From positions 1-37,535 of the forward strand of contig CAMBRR010000011.1 of assembly GCA_945870315.1 (NCBI GenBank): a stretch of 37,535 nt of DNA, written 5' to 3'. This document shows positions 13,152-22,104 of this stretch, in pieces (position 1 is the stretch's first letter; each line of letters starts with the position of its first letter). This DNA is from an uncultured Bacteroidales bacterium. GTDB taxonomy: Bacteria > Bacteroidota > Bacteroidia > Bacteroidales > UBA932. Below the pieces are notes generated by a model. The model was not told the origin of the DNA and searched no databases. It worked only from the letters and a program-made list of their open reading frames with translations. Both the position numbers and the translations under genes were made by a program.

Positions 13152-14534
13152 ATGAATTTTAGAAATATCAAAACCATCATTGCAAGGGAGTATCTTACCA
13201 AAGTCAAGAAGAAATCCTTCCTGCTCATCACCTTCCTAGGCCCGGTCTTTTTTGCCGCAATGTGCATCCTTCCGAGCCTGATTATGTTTTTTGCCGAGGA
13301 TAAGGGCAAACAGGTCGCCATTATCGACAATTCTGGTATCGTGATGGATAAATTCGTTGACAATGAGTCGGTTTCATATCTAGATTATACAGGCCGCCAG
13401 GTGGATTCCCTCAAGAATAATCTTGATGAACTTGGGTTGGATGCTCTCGTGGTCGTTTCGGAGATTGATACCCTGTCGCGTAATGTGGCGGTGTCTGCCT
13501 ATTCTACCAAGCCGATGAGCGTGGATATGAAGGAGGGCATTTCCTCTCGTATTGAAGATGCAGTTGAAGATTATCGCCTCAGCCTATATGACATCGATGG
13601 ACTCAAGCAGATAATGTCTGATGTGAAAGCCGATGTGAATATTGCTACCTATACACTTTCCGAGGAGGGCGAGGAGAAGATTTCTTCTTCGGAAGTTTAT
13701 ATGATTATTTCCCTGGTATTGTCGATGATAATATATATGTTCATCGCAATGTTCTCCGGTATGGTGATGCAGAGTGTAATCGAGGAAAAGTCCAGCAGGG
13801 TTGTGGAAGTGCTGGTGTCATCCGTCAAGGCTACCGAGCTTATGTTCGGAAAAATCATTGGCGTGGCCTGCGTTGCCCTCACTCAGTTCCTTCTTTGGGT
13901 TGTGCTCACAGCTGTGATAGTGGGTGGAGTGTCCGCTTTCGTAGGCTTTGATTCCATCTTCGAGTCATCAACAACCCAGACGGAACAGATGGCGCAGATG
14001 GCCCAGGGCTTGGGTGTGGACGAGTCTGCGATGGATATGGCAGCAATGAGCGATCCTTCAGCCCTTATGCAGGATTCGGAGATGGGAGCGGTGCTTTCCA
14101 CTCTCAAGGATCTGAACTATGTCCAGATTCTCATTGCTTTCATCGTCTATTTCGTCTTGGGATACCTGCTGTATGCATCTTTCTTTGCTGCCATCGGTTC
14201 TGCAGTTGAGAATGAAGCAGATACCCAACAGTTGCAGATACCTGTGACCATCCCGCTTCTTCTTGCTTTCTTCATCGCCTTCTACGCGTTCAAGTCTCCT
14301 GACAGCTCTATAGTTTTCTGGGGCTCTATGATTCCTTTTACCTCACCGATAGTGATGCTGGCAAGGATTCCTTTTGGAGTCGCTACCTGGGAGATTGTTC
14401 TGTCGATTGTCCTTCTGGTATTGACTTTCATCGGATGTGCCTGGGCATCTGCAAAAATCTATAAGATTGGCATCTTGATGTTCGGGAAGAAGTCAACATT
14501 TAAGGACCTTTGGAAATGGTTGAAACAGAAATAG
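13152..14534 (+). CDS. ABC-2 type transporter permease (NatB-like)
   Basis: The 460-aa membrane protein has one N-terminal helix (SFLLITFLGPVFFAAMCILPSL), a large extracytoplasmic domain of about 140 residues, and five or six further helices from about residue 175 (MIISLVLSMIIYMFIAMFSG onward). It has the EEKSSRVVEVLVSSV motif characteristic of ABC-2/NatB permeases. A periplasmic loop rich in Met, Gln and Asp (QTEQMAQMAQGLGVDESAMDM, about 277-297) separates helices. It forms a transporter with the preceding ATPase. The next gene starts 2 bases after its stop. Confidence 0.88.
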   Translation: MNFRNIKTIIAREYLTKVKKKSFLLITFLGPVFFAAMCILPSLIMFFAEDKGKQVAIIDNSGIVMDKFVDNESVSYLDYTGRQVDSLKNNLDELGLDALVVVSEIDTLSRNVAVSAYSTKPMSVDMKEGISSRIEDAVEDYRLSLYDIDGLKQIMSDVKADVNIATYTLSEEGEEKISSSEVYMIISLVLSMIIYMFIAMFSGMVMQSVIEEKSSRVVEVLVSSVKATELMFGKIIGVACVALTQFLLWVVLTAVIVGGVSAFVGFDSIFESSTTQTEQMAQMAQGLGVDESAMDMAAMSDPSALMQDSEMGAVLSTLKDLNYVQILIAFIVYFVLGYLLYASFFAAIGSAVENEADTQQLQIPVTIPLLLAFFIAFYAFKSPDSSIVFWGSMIPFTSPIVMLARIPFGVATWEIVLSIVLLVLTFIGCAWASAKIYKIGILMFGKKSTFKDLWKWLKQK

Positions 14535-14536
14535 AT

Positions 14537-15385
14537 ATGAGATCAATATTTTTACGTGTCTTCCTGATTGCATTGTGTCTTGCTTTTCTGCAGGGAAAGG
14601 CTTTCGCTCAGCAGTATGAGTGGAAGAAAATTGAGATTGACGGAAGCCGTTCTGGATGTAAGGCAGTCACCTTGGGGTCGGCGAAAGAGAGCATAGGCAG
14701 GATGGAAGGAAAGACCTATGTCGCTCCTTCAGGACGTAGAATCAAGGGCAGGACTGCGAAGATTGCAAAACTTCTGCTGGATAGCCAGGACGAGATGGAA
14801 CCTTTGAAGGTTATCATTGGTTATGCTCCTGAAAACATCTACAAGGCATATCCTGAGAGTCCGCTTTCCAATCTCTTCATCGACAGGATAATGGCTGCAG
14901 TGGAAAAGGAGTCTGGCAAAAAGATGGATATGGGCATAGGAAATTTCGGCGGCATCCGAAAGAATGCTATATATAAAGATATTCTTGTGGATGACATCTG
15001 CTCGATGTTTCCTTTCAGCAACCAGATTGCCTATGTGGTGCTGAAGGGGTCATATTTGAAAAAAATGGTCGAGAAGATGGCAAGAACCTCTTTCCAGGTT
15101 TTGGGAGGAGTGAAAATTGATGTTGTGGACAAGAAGGTAACCCGTTTCGAAATAGGTGGTTCTCCAGTTGAAGACGACAAGGAATATTATGTCGCCACCA
15201 TCAGTTTTCTGCTTGGCAGTGGTGACAGTATGTACCTTGCGAATGAAGCTCTGGAAGTCAGGAAATTCGACAAGGATATAGATGAGGTCTTCTATGAATG
15301 GATAGGGGAGATGACAGCATCAGGAAAGGATATCGTTTATGGTAGCGATTCCAGAATCACAATCACCAACACTCAGCAGAAATGA
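14537..15385 (+). CDS. 5'-nucleotidase C-terminal domain protein, stand-alone
   Basis: The 282-aa exported protein starts with a signal peptide (MRSIFLRVFLIALCLAFLQG, cleaved after AFA). Its body matches the C-terminal substrate-binding domain of 5'-nucleotidases: SPLSNLFIDRIM, MGIGNFGGIRKN, the VDDICSMFPFSNQIAYVVLKG stretch, and LLGSGDSMYLAN. This domain binds the nucleoside but has no metal centre. The metallophosphoesterase half is encoded by the next gene, overlapping by 4 bases, so the two should form a heteromeric periplasmic or surface nucleotidase. The ATG at 14537 is chosen because it starts the signal peptide; longer frames overlap the permease gene. Confidence 0.88.
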   Translation: MRSIFLRVFLIALCLAFLQGKAFAQQYEWKKIEIDGSRSGCKAVTLGSAKESIGRMEGKTYVAPSGRRIKGRTAKIAKLLLDSQDEMEPLKVIIGYAPENIYKAYPESPLSNLFIDRIMAAVEKESGKKMDMGIGNFGGIRKNAIYKDILVDDICSMFPFSNQIAYVVLKGSYLKKMVEKMARTSFQVLGGVKIDVVDKKVTRFEIGGSPVEDDKEYYVATISFLLGSGDSMYLANEALEVRKFDKDIDEVFYEWIGEMTASGKDIVYGSDSRITITNTQQK

Positions 15386-16191
15386 AAATAGGATATATAT
15401 TGGCGCCAGTTGCGCTTGTCTTTGCTCAACTTGTTTCAGCTCAGACACTTACGATAGTTCACTTCAATGATTCCCATAGTCAGATAGAGGCATCCAGAGA
15501 ATATGGTTCCGTAGGCCATTCCGGGATAGTGGAACAGTCCATCATTGTGGACAGCATTTTCCGTGCTGATGGCAGGAAGAATGTGCTGCTGCTTCATGCC
15601 GGTGACTTCAGCCAGGGTTCATCATATTTTAAGGTGTTCAAAGGTGATATGGAAGTGAAGGTGATGAATCTTCTCGACTTTGATGTCACTGCCCTGGGCA
15701 ACCATGAATTCGATAATGGGGTAGATGAACTTGCCCGCAGGTTGAAGGATTTGAAATGTCCGGTTGTATGCGCAAACTATGATTTTTCTGCAACCAGTCT
15801 TGGAAAGTTGGTGAAACCATATACGATAGTGCGCAAGGCTCATTCCAAGATAGGAATCATAGGTATCATTACGGATTTGACCACGGTCGTTGATGAAGGC
15901 AATTCCGGTTCGATGAAACTGCTAGATACTGTGCAGGAGGTCAACAGATATGCCGAAATCCTCAAAAAGAAGAAGGGATGTGATCTGGTTATATGTCTGA
16001 GCCATTGTGGCTTTGAAAAGGATGTGATGTATGCCCAGAGGTATGAGAACGTAGATTTGGTAGTGGGCGGTCATTCCCATACTTTTATGACTGAACCAAC
16101 AGTGGTGGAATCTGCTGACGGAAAGATGATTCCAATTGTTCAGGCAGGTTGTTATTTGATGCAGGCCGGTGTCATGAAGGTTAGATTCTAA
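15382..16191 (+). CDS. 5'-nucleotidase N-terminal metallophosphoesterase domain protein, stand-alone
   Basis: The 269-aa exported enzyme has a signal peptide (MKIGYILAPVALVFAQLVSA) and a full set of calcineurin-type metallophosphoesterase motifs: HFNDSH, AGDFSQGS, LGNHEFDNG, CANYDF, LSHCG and GGHSHTF. It ends after VMKVRF, exactly where a full 5'-nucleotidase would enter its C-terminal substrate-binding domain, which is encoded by the preceding gene. ATGA overlap with that gene ensures coupled translation. The pair probably dephosphorylates extracellular nucleotides for purine/pyrimidine salvage. Confidence 0.9.
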   Translation: MKIGYILAPVALVFAQLVSAQTLTIVHFNDSHSQIEASREYGSVGHSGIVEQSIIVDSIFRADGRKNVLLLHAGDFSQGSSYFKVFKGDMEVKVMNLLDFDVTALGNHEFDNGVDELARRLKDLKCPVVCANYDFSATSLGKLVKPYTIVRKAHSKIGIIGIITDLTTVVDEGNSGSMKLLDTVQEVNRYAEILKKKKGCDLVICLSHCGFEKDVMYAQRYENVDLVVGGHSHTFMTEPTVVESADGKMIPIVQAGCYLMQAGVMKVRF

Positions 16192-16231
16192 TTCTTTAGT
16201 AATCCTCAAATTACTTAATTTTTCAAATTAT

Positions 16232-18271
16232 ATGAAAACCAGGTTGTTCCCTTCAATTTTTCTTTTGGCGGCGTTACTTTTTCTCCCTTCTTTGACTCTT
16301 TTGGGAGAGGATAGGCATATTCTTGAGGGTGAATATGAAAAGGTAAAGTCAGACTCCTTGTTCCTTGTTGGAGGGGACTGGCTCCCATTTCCTGATTATT
16401 CAGACCGTCAGGGATGGGATGCCCTGCTTGGACATTCCAAGAATACTCTTGTCAGGGCTGGAGAGAAATACCTTGATTATCAATGGCAGATAGTACCCGC
16501 TACCGCGTATCTGGCCTATGAGAGAACAGGGGAAAGGAAGATTATGGAAGACCCTGTTTCAGAAAACAGAATTGCCTTGAATTCTCTTATGCTGGCTGAA
16601 CTAGCGGAGGGGAAGGGCCGTTTCCTGGACCAGCTTGTGAATGGGGTGTGGCAGTTTTGCCAGATGCCTTCCTGGGTGCTTTCCGCCCACCAGCCTCGCC
16701 AGGCTTCCAAACGCTCCCTTCCTGATGTAAGGTACAACCTGATAGATCTCGTCTCTTGCGCAGTAGGGGCTCAGATAGCGACAATTTGGCATTTCTTTCA
16801 CGAGTCCTTCGATAAGATAGATCCTTCCATTTCCTATTTCATCCAGTCCGAACTGGACAAAAAGATATTCCAGCCTTATCTGGATCCTGAAAAATATGCC
16901 TCCAACTGGTGGCTCGGATATGTCCGTCAGAATAACGGATTGGTCAATAACTGGAATCCTTGGTGCAATTCCGATGTAATCCTGACTTTCCTCCTTGCCC
17001 AGACAGACCAGAAGTTGCTGGACAGGGCCATTGCCCAGTCGGTGGAGTCGGTGGATTTCTTTATTGATTATGTCAAAACCGATGGAGCCTGCGAAGAGGG
17101 ACCTGCTTATTGGGGGCATGCTGCCGGCAAACTCTACGACTATCTCCAGATAATGTACGATGCTTCATATGGCCGTTTTTCTGTCTTTTCTGACCCGCAG
17201 GTAAAGGCGATGGCGGAGTATGTTTCCCGTTCCTATGTCGGTGACGGATGGGTAGTCAACTTTGCTGACGCTTCGGCAAGGCTTACTTTCGAGACGGCCC
17301 TGCTTTATAATTACGGCAAGGCTGTCTCCAGTGAGGAAATGTGCTCTTTTGCCTTGTATAACCTCAGGAATGCCAAGGAAAACCGTTTTGACAGCCCGAA
17401 GCCTCTCGTGTGGAAGGATGTTTACAGGTCACTCCAGAGTCTCAGGTGTCAGAGAGAACTTGAAAGGGGAGTAGATTCATTGAACAACCTGTGCAGAGAT
17501 GCTGCTTCATATAAAAAATGTTGCGATGCTCTTCGCAGCAGTGTCCCGATGACCGTATGGTATCCTCAAACCCAGTTCTGCTATATGAGGAACAATAGCG
17601 GGTGGTTCTTTGCAGCAAAGGGTGGCCACAACAATGAAAGTCACAATCACAATGATGTCGGGACTTTCATCCTCTACATCGATTCCGTGCCTGTTTTTGC
17701 AGATGCAGGAGTCGGAACCTATACAAAACAGACTTTCAGCGAGGACCGCTACAGTATATGGTCTATGCAAACAGACTGGCACAATCTGCCTATGATAAAT
17801 GGTACTTCCCAGATATTTGGTAGGGAATTCTGTGCTAAATCTGTATCCTGCTCCGGAAACACCTTCTCCCTTGAGATAGACGGAGCCTATGGCGAATGTG
17901 CTTACTGTAATTCCTTTGTTCGGTCATATTCATTGACAGACAGAAAGTTGACTCTTTCAGACAGCTTCTCATTATCGAAAAGGGTTGCTTCCAACCTGTG
18001 GCATTTTCTTGTTCAAGGTCAGGTATATCTCCCTGGTTCTTCCTATGATTCCAAGATTGTTCCGTCCGGAAAACTGATTGTTGAGAATCAAGGAATTGCA
18101 GTACAGTTGGAATTTCCTTCCCGTCTGGAGGTTTCTTGTCAGACTAAGGAACTTACGGATCCTCGTCTTACAGCAGTCTGGGGGACTTCCCTCAGAAGGA
18201 TTGAGCTTTCTGACGGAGATACCTCAGGTCTCAAATCAAAGGTTACTTTTAAAATCACCAGAATAAAATGA
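16232..18271 (+). CDS. Heparinase II/III-family polysaccharide lyase, exported
   Basis: The 679-aa protein has a signal peptide (hydrophobic to about residue 22), an N-terminal (alpha/alpha) toroid, and a C-terminal beta-sandwich. Family motifs are present: NNGLVNNWNPWCNS near residue 234, CEEGPAYWGHAAGKL near 286 (candidate catalytic Tyr/His region) and SHNHNDVGTF near 470 (metal or substrate site). These are marks of the heparinase II/III-like fold, which cleaves uronic-acid polysaccharides such as heparin or alginate by beta-elimination. The exact substrate is not evident. No SusC/SusD, sulfatase or other lyase flanks it, so it is not in a typical utilisation locus. The stop overlaps the mntP start (ATGA). 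Confidence 0.87.
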   Translation: MKTRLFPSIFLLAALLFLPSLTLLGEDRHILEGEYEKVKSDSLFLVGGDWLPFPDYSDRQGWDALLGHSKNTLVRAGEKYLDYQWQIVPATAYLAYERTGERKIMEDPVSENRIALNSLMLAELAEGKGRFLDQLVNGVWQFCQMPSWVLSAHQPRQASKRSLPDVRYNLIDLVSCAVGAQIATIWHFFHESFDKIDPSISYFIQSELDKKIFQPYLDPEKYASNWWLGYVRQNNGLVNNWNPWCNSDVILTFLLAQTDQKLLDRAIAQSVESVDFFIDYVKTDGACEEGPAYWGHAAGKLYDYLQIMYDASYGRFSVFSDPQVKAMAEYVSRSYVGDGWVVNFADASARLTFETALLYNYGKAVSSEEMCSFALYNLRNAKENRFDSPKPLVWKDVYRSLQSLRCQRELERGVDSLNNLCRDAASYKKCCDALRSSVPMTVWYPQTQFCYMRNNSGWFFAAKGGHNNESHNHNDVGTFILYIDSVPVFADAGVGTYTKQTFSEDRYSIWSMQTDWHNLPMINGTSQIFGREFCAKSVSCSGNTFSLEIDGAYGECAYCNSFVRSYSLTDRKLTLSDSFSLSKRVASNLWHFLVQGQVYLPGSSYDSKIVPSGKLIVENQGIAVQLEFPSRLEVSCQTKELTDPRLTAVWGTSLRRIELSDGDTSGLKSKVTFKITRIK

Positions 18272-18825
18272 ATTTTTGGGAACTGTTCATAATCGCGGTT
18301 GGTCTGTCGATGGATGCCTTTGCAGTGTCCATCTGCAAGGGACTTTCAGTTCGCAAAGTGACAGTCCGTGAAGGTATAAGCGTTGCTGTATGGTTCGGCG
18401 GATTCCAGGCTCTGATGCCGTTGCTGGGCTTTTTCCTTGGAGTGACATTTTCGGATTTCGTTACCAATATCGATCATTGGATTGCCTTTGTTCTTCTCTC
18501 CATCATCGGTGGTAATATGGTCAAGGAGGCTTTTAGCAAGGACGCTGGTGAGGTTTCTCCTGATTTTTCTTTCAAGACTATGCTGGCAATGGCTGTGGCA
18601 ACCAGCATAGATGCCTTTGCAATAGGAGTCACTCTTGCCTTCTTGAATGCAAATATCTGGATTTCAGTCCTTTTGATAGGAATCACTACAGCTGCGTTTT
18701 CCGTGGCTGGCCTATATATAGGAAATGCCTTCGGCTCGCACTACAAATCAAAGGCAGAGCTTGCCGGAGGCATAATCTTGATCATTATGGGTGTCAAAAT
18801 TCTTATTGACCACCTGTTTCTATAA
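18268..18825 (+). CDS. mntP: Manganese efflux pump MntP
   Basis: The 185-aa protein has six predicted transmembrane helices in two repeats, each with the conserved Asp motif: GLSMDAFAVSICKGL near the N terminus and ATSIDAFAIGVTLAF in the second half. This matches MntP, which exports Mn2+ across the inner membrane. The length is normal. Its ATGA start overlaps the lyase stop, so it depends on the same transcript. No yybP-ykoY-type leader is possible at this position, so any Mn2+ control must come from elsewhere. It ends 16 bases from the convergent carB gene with no obvious terminator in between. Confidence 0.93.
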   Translation: MNFWELFIIAVGLSMDAFAVSICKGLSVRKVTVREGISVAVWFGGFQALMPLLGFFLGVTFSDFVTNIDHWIAFVLLSIIGGNMVKEAFSKDAGEVSPDFSFKTMLAMAVATSIDAFAIGVTLAFLNANIWISVLLIGITTAAFSVAGLYIGNAFGSHYKSKAELAGGIILIIMGVKILIDHLFL

Positions 18826-18841
18826 ATCTGGTTCTTTACTC

Positions 18842-21800
18842 CTAGTATTCCTGCCAGCTTCTGATGGCAATGTCGTCTAGTGTCATCGTGCAGAAGGCCT
18901 TGATGAACGCTGTGGCGAGCCTTGCGTTTGTAATCAGAGGAATGTTCAGGTCAATGGCTGCACGGCGGATTCTGTAGCCGTTGTCCAGTTCTCCGGCAGT
19001 GAGGTTCTTAGGAATATTCACAACCATATCTATTTCTTTCTTGTGAAGCATATCCAGTGCTTGTGGCTGTCCATCTTCCGATGGCCAGTACACCAGAGAG
19101 CAAGGAACATTGTTCTCTTTGAGGTAGCGGGCGGTGCCGCCAGTTGCAAAGAGGTTGTAACCTTTGGATGCAAGGAGTCTTGCTGCTTCCAGCATCTCTG
19201 CTTTCTGTTTTGCGTTTCCGGTGGACAGAAGGATGTTTTTCTTCGGAATCCTGTAGCCCACTGAAAGCATAGCCTTCAATACTGCGCAGGAGGTGTCTTC
19301 ACCAATGCATCCTACTTCTCCTGTCGAAGCCATATCAACTCCCAGAACAGGATCGGCTTTCTGAAGCCTGTTGAATGAGAACTGGCTGGCCTTTATGCCG
19401 ACATAGTCAAGGTCGAAGAGACTGGTGTCCGGCTTGGCAGGCTTGAGTCCGAGCATTACCTTGGTTGCCAGTTCGATAAGATTGAGTTTCAGCACCTTGC
19501 TGACAAATGGGAATGATCTTGATGCCCTAAGGTTGCACTCTATGACCTTTATGTCATTTTCCCTGGCAAGGAACTGGATGTTGAATGGGCCGGATATCTC
19601 CAGTTCTTTGGCAATCTGTTTGGAAATCTTCTTGATTCTCCTGACAGTCTCAACGTACAGTTTCTGAGGAGGGAACTGAATCGTGGCGTCCCCTGAGTGA
19701 ACACCGGCATATTCTATGTGCTCGCTGATGGCGTAGGCCAGGATTTCTCCATTCTCGGCCACTGCATCCATCTCGACTTCCTTGGCGTGCTCGATGAACT
19801 GACTCACCACCACAGGATGTTTCTTGCTCACGTCAGCGGCCAGTTTGAGGAATCTTTCAAGTTCATCTTCGTTGGAACATACATTCATTGCAGCTCCACT
19901 GAGCACATACGAAGGACGGACCAATACAGGGAAACCGACCTTGTCTATGAACTTCTTGATGTCATCCAGACTGGTGAGGGCGCTCCATTGAGGCTGATCG
20001 ACACCGATGCGGTCCAGCATTGCAGAGAATTTGTCCCTGTCTTCGGCATTGTCAATGCTCTTGGCGCTTGTTCCGAGTATGTTCACCTTCTGCTCGTCAA
20101 GTCTTACGGCAAGGTTGTTCGGAATCTGTCCTCCCGTAGATACTATCACTCCGTGAGGCATTTCCATTTCTATGATGTCCATTACTCTTTCGAAGGTGAG
20201 TTCATCGAAATAGAGCCTGTCACAGATGTCATAGTCAGTGGAAACAGTTTCAGGGTTGTAATTTATCATGATACTCCTGTATCCTTCCTTGCGGATGGTG
20301 TTCAGTGCCTGGACTCCGCACCAGTCAAACTCCACAGATGAGCCGATTCTGTAGGCGCCGGAACCAAGCACGATGATTGAGCGCCCGTCATTTTGGAAAC
20401 CGATGTCGCTGCGGCAGCCGCTATAGGTGAGGTAGAGGTAGTTGGTTTGAGCCGGATATTCTGCACCGAGGGTGTCAATCTGTTTTACCACAGGGATGAT
20501 TCTCAATTCGCGTCGGAGATTCCTGATGACCATACTTGCCTGCTCGATGGACATATCCTGTTCCATCTTCAGGGCCCTTGCAATCTGGAAATCGCTGAAT
20601 CCATAGACTTTTGCCTGTTTGAGCGTTTCTGCAAACGACTTGTCAGAGGTTATCTTCCCGCTGTATATTTCTTCTTTTCTTGAAGCAAAACTCTCCAAAA
20701 GTGCACTTGTGGAAATGATGTTGCGGAGTTTGAAAAGGAACCATTTGTCGATCTTGGTGAGGGCGTGAATCTGCTCCACGTCATATCCGGCCTTCATAGC
20801 CTTGCTTATGACGAATATCCTTTTGTCGGTTGGTTCACGAAGGGCCTTGTCAACGTCAGAGATGACCAGTTCCTTGTTTTCCACGAATCCGTGCATTCCC
20901 TGACCTATCATCCTGAGTCCTTTCTGAAGGGCTTCTTCAAAGGTGCGTCCTATTGCCATCACCTCTCCGACTGATTTCATCGATGAACCAAGTTCGCGGT
21001 CCACTCCGTGGAATTTGCCGAGGTCCCAGCGCGGAATCTTGCAGACGACATAATCCAGAGCCGGTTCAAAAAAGGCGCTTGTGCATTTCGTTACGGAATT
21101 CTTGAGATCGAACAGGCCGTATCCCAAACCGAGTTTGGCTGCAACGAAGGCGAGCGGATATCCAGTTGCCTTGGAAGCCAGTGCAGAAGAACGGCTCAGT
21201 CTGGCATTGACCTCTATTACGCGGTAGTCTTCAGACTCCGGGTCCAGGGCATATTGGACGTTGCACTCTCCGACTATGCCTACGTGACGGATAATCCTTA
21301 TTGCGAGTTCGCGTAACTTGTGGTATTCGCTATTTGTCAGAGTCTGGGAAGGAGCTACGACTATGGACTCTCCGGTATGGATGCCAAGCGGGTCGAAATT
21401 CTCCATATTGCAGACAGTGATGCAGTTGTCATACCTGTCACGGACTACTTCATATTCTACTTCCTTCCACCCCTTGAGGCTTTTCTCCACCAGTACCTGG
21501 GGCGAGAATGAGAAGGCTTTCTCTGCAAGGGTGTTCAGTTCCTGCTCATTGTCACAGAAACCTGAACCAAGGCCTCCGAGGGCGTAGGCTGCTCGGATAA
21601 TGACCGGATAACCGAGTTCGGCGGCTGCCTTTCTGGCATCCTCGATGTTCTCCACAGCCTGGGACTTGATGGTCTTGACGTTGATCTCATCCAGTTTTCT
21701 TACGAAGAGTTCGCGGTCTTCCGTGTCCATTATAGCCTGAACAGGGGTACCAAGTACTTTTACGCCATATTTCTCAAAAACTCCGCTTCTGAATAGTTCA

Positions 21801-22093
21801 ACTCCGCAGTTCAGGGCTGTCTGACCTCCGAATGAGAGCAGAATTCCGTCCGGCCTCTCCTTCTCGATTACTTTTTCCACGAAGAAAGGTGTGACAGGCA
21901 GAAAATATATTTTGTCGGCACTGCCCTCGCTGGTCTGGACAGTTGCAATATTAGGATTAATGAGAACGGTCTCGATTCCTTCTTCCTTCATTGCCTTGAG
22001 GGCCTGTGAACCGGAATAATCAAATTCTCCGGCTTCGCCGATCTTCAATGCTCCGGAACCGAGCAGCAGGACTTTGTCTATCTTGTCAACCAT
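18842..22093 (-). CDS. carB: Carbamoyl-phosphate synthase large subunit
   Basis: The 1083-aa protein has the duplicated layout of CarB: two ATP-grasp synthetase halves, each opening with a nucleotide-binding loop (VLLGSGALKIGEAGEFDYSG near residue 10 and IVLGSGAYRIGSSVEFDWCG near 560), linked by an oligomerisation domain. A C-terminal MGS-like allosteric domain follows (FATGGTARYLKEN near 985). It makes carbamoyl phosphate from bicarbonate, ATP and ammonia delivered by CarA, feeding pyrimidine and arginine synthesis. It starts 11 bases after carA and is the last gene of the operon. Confidence 0.96.
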   Translation of the reverse strand: MVDKIDKVLLLGSGALKIGEAGEFDYSGSQALKAMKEEGIETVLINPNIATVQTSEGSADKIYFLPVTPFFVEKVIEKERPDGILLSFGGQTALNCGVELFRSGVFEKYGVKVLGTPVQAIMDTEDRELFVRKLDEINVKTIKSQAVENIEDARKAAAELGYPVIIRAAYALGGLGSGFCDNEQELNTLAEKAFSFSPQVLVEKSLKGWKEVEYEVVRDRYDNCITVCNMENFDPLGIHTGESIVVAPSQTLTNSEYHKLRELAIRIIRHVGIVGECNVQYALDPESEDYRVIEVNARLSRSSALASKATGYPLAFVAAKLGLGYGLFDLKNSVTKCTSAFFEPALDYVVCKIPRWDLGKFHGVDRELGSSMKSVGEVMAIGRTFEEALQKGLRMIGQGMHGFVENKELVISDVDKALREPTDKRIFVISKAMKAGYDVEQIHALTKIDKWFLFKLRNIISTSALLESFASRKEEIYSGKITSDKSFAETLKQAKVYGFSDFQIARALKMEQDMSIEQASMVIRNLRRELRIIPVVKQIDTLGAEYPAQTNYLYLTYSGCRSDIGFQNDGRSIIVLGSGAYRIGSSVEFDWCGVQALNTIRKEGYRSIMINYNPETVSTDYDICDRLYFDELTFERVMDIIEMEMPHGVIVSTGGQIPNNLAVRLDEQKVNILGTSAKSIDNAEDRDKFSAMLDRIGVDQPQWSALTSLDDIKKFIDKVGFPVLVRPSYVLSGAAMNVCSNEDELERFLKLAADVSKKHPVVVSQFIEHAKEVEMDAVAENGEILAYAISEHIEYAGVHSGDATIQFPPQKLYVETVRRIKKISKQIAKELEISGPFNIQFLARENDIKVIECNLRASRSFPFVSKVLKLNLIELATKVMLGLKPAKPDTSLFDLDYVGIKASQFSFNRLQKADPVLGVDMASTGEVGCIGEDTSCAVLKAMLSVGYRIPKKNILLSTGNAKQKAEMLEAARLLASKGYNLFATGGTARYLKENNVPCSLVYWPSEDGQPQALDMLHKKEIDMVVNIPKNLTAGELDNGYRIRRAAIDLNIPLITNARLATAFIKAFCTMTLDDIAIRSWQEY

Positions 22094-22104
22094 TGTCTTC
22101 TGGA

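Noticed and set aside
14537..16191. Frameshifted single 5'-nucleotidase gene
   Set aside because: The domain order is inverted and both proteins have their own signal peptide, so it is two genes.
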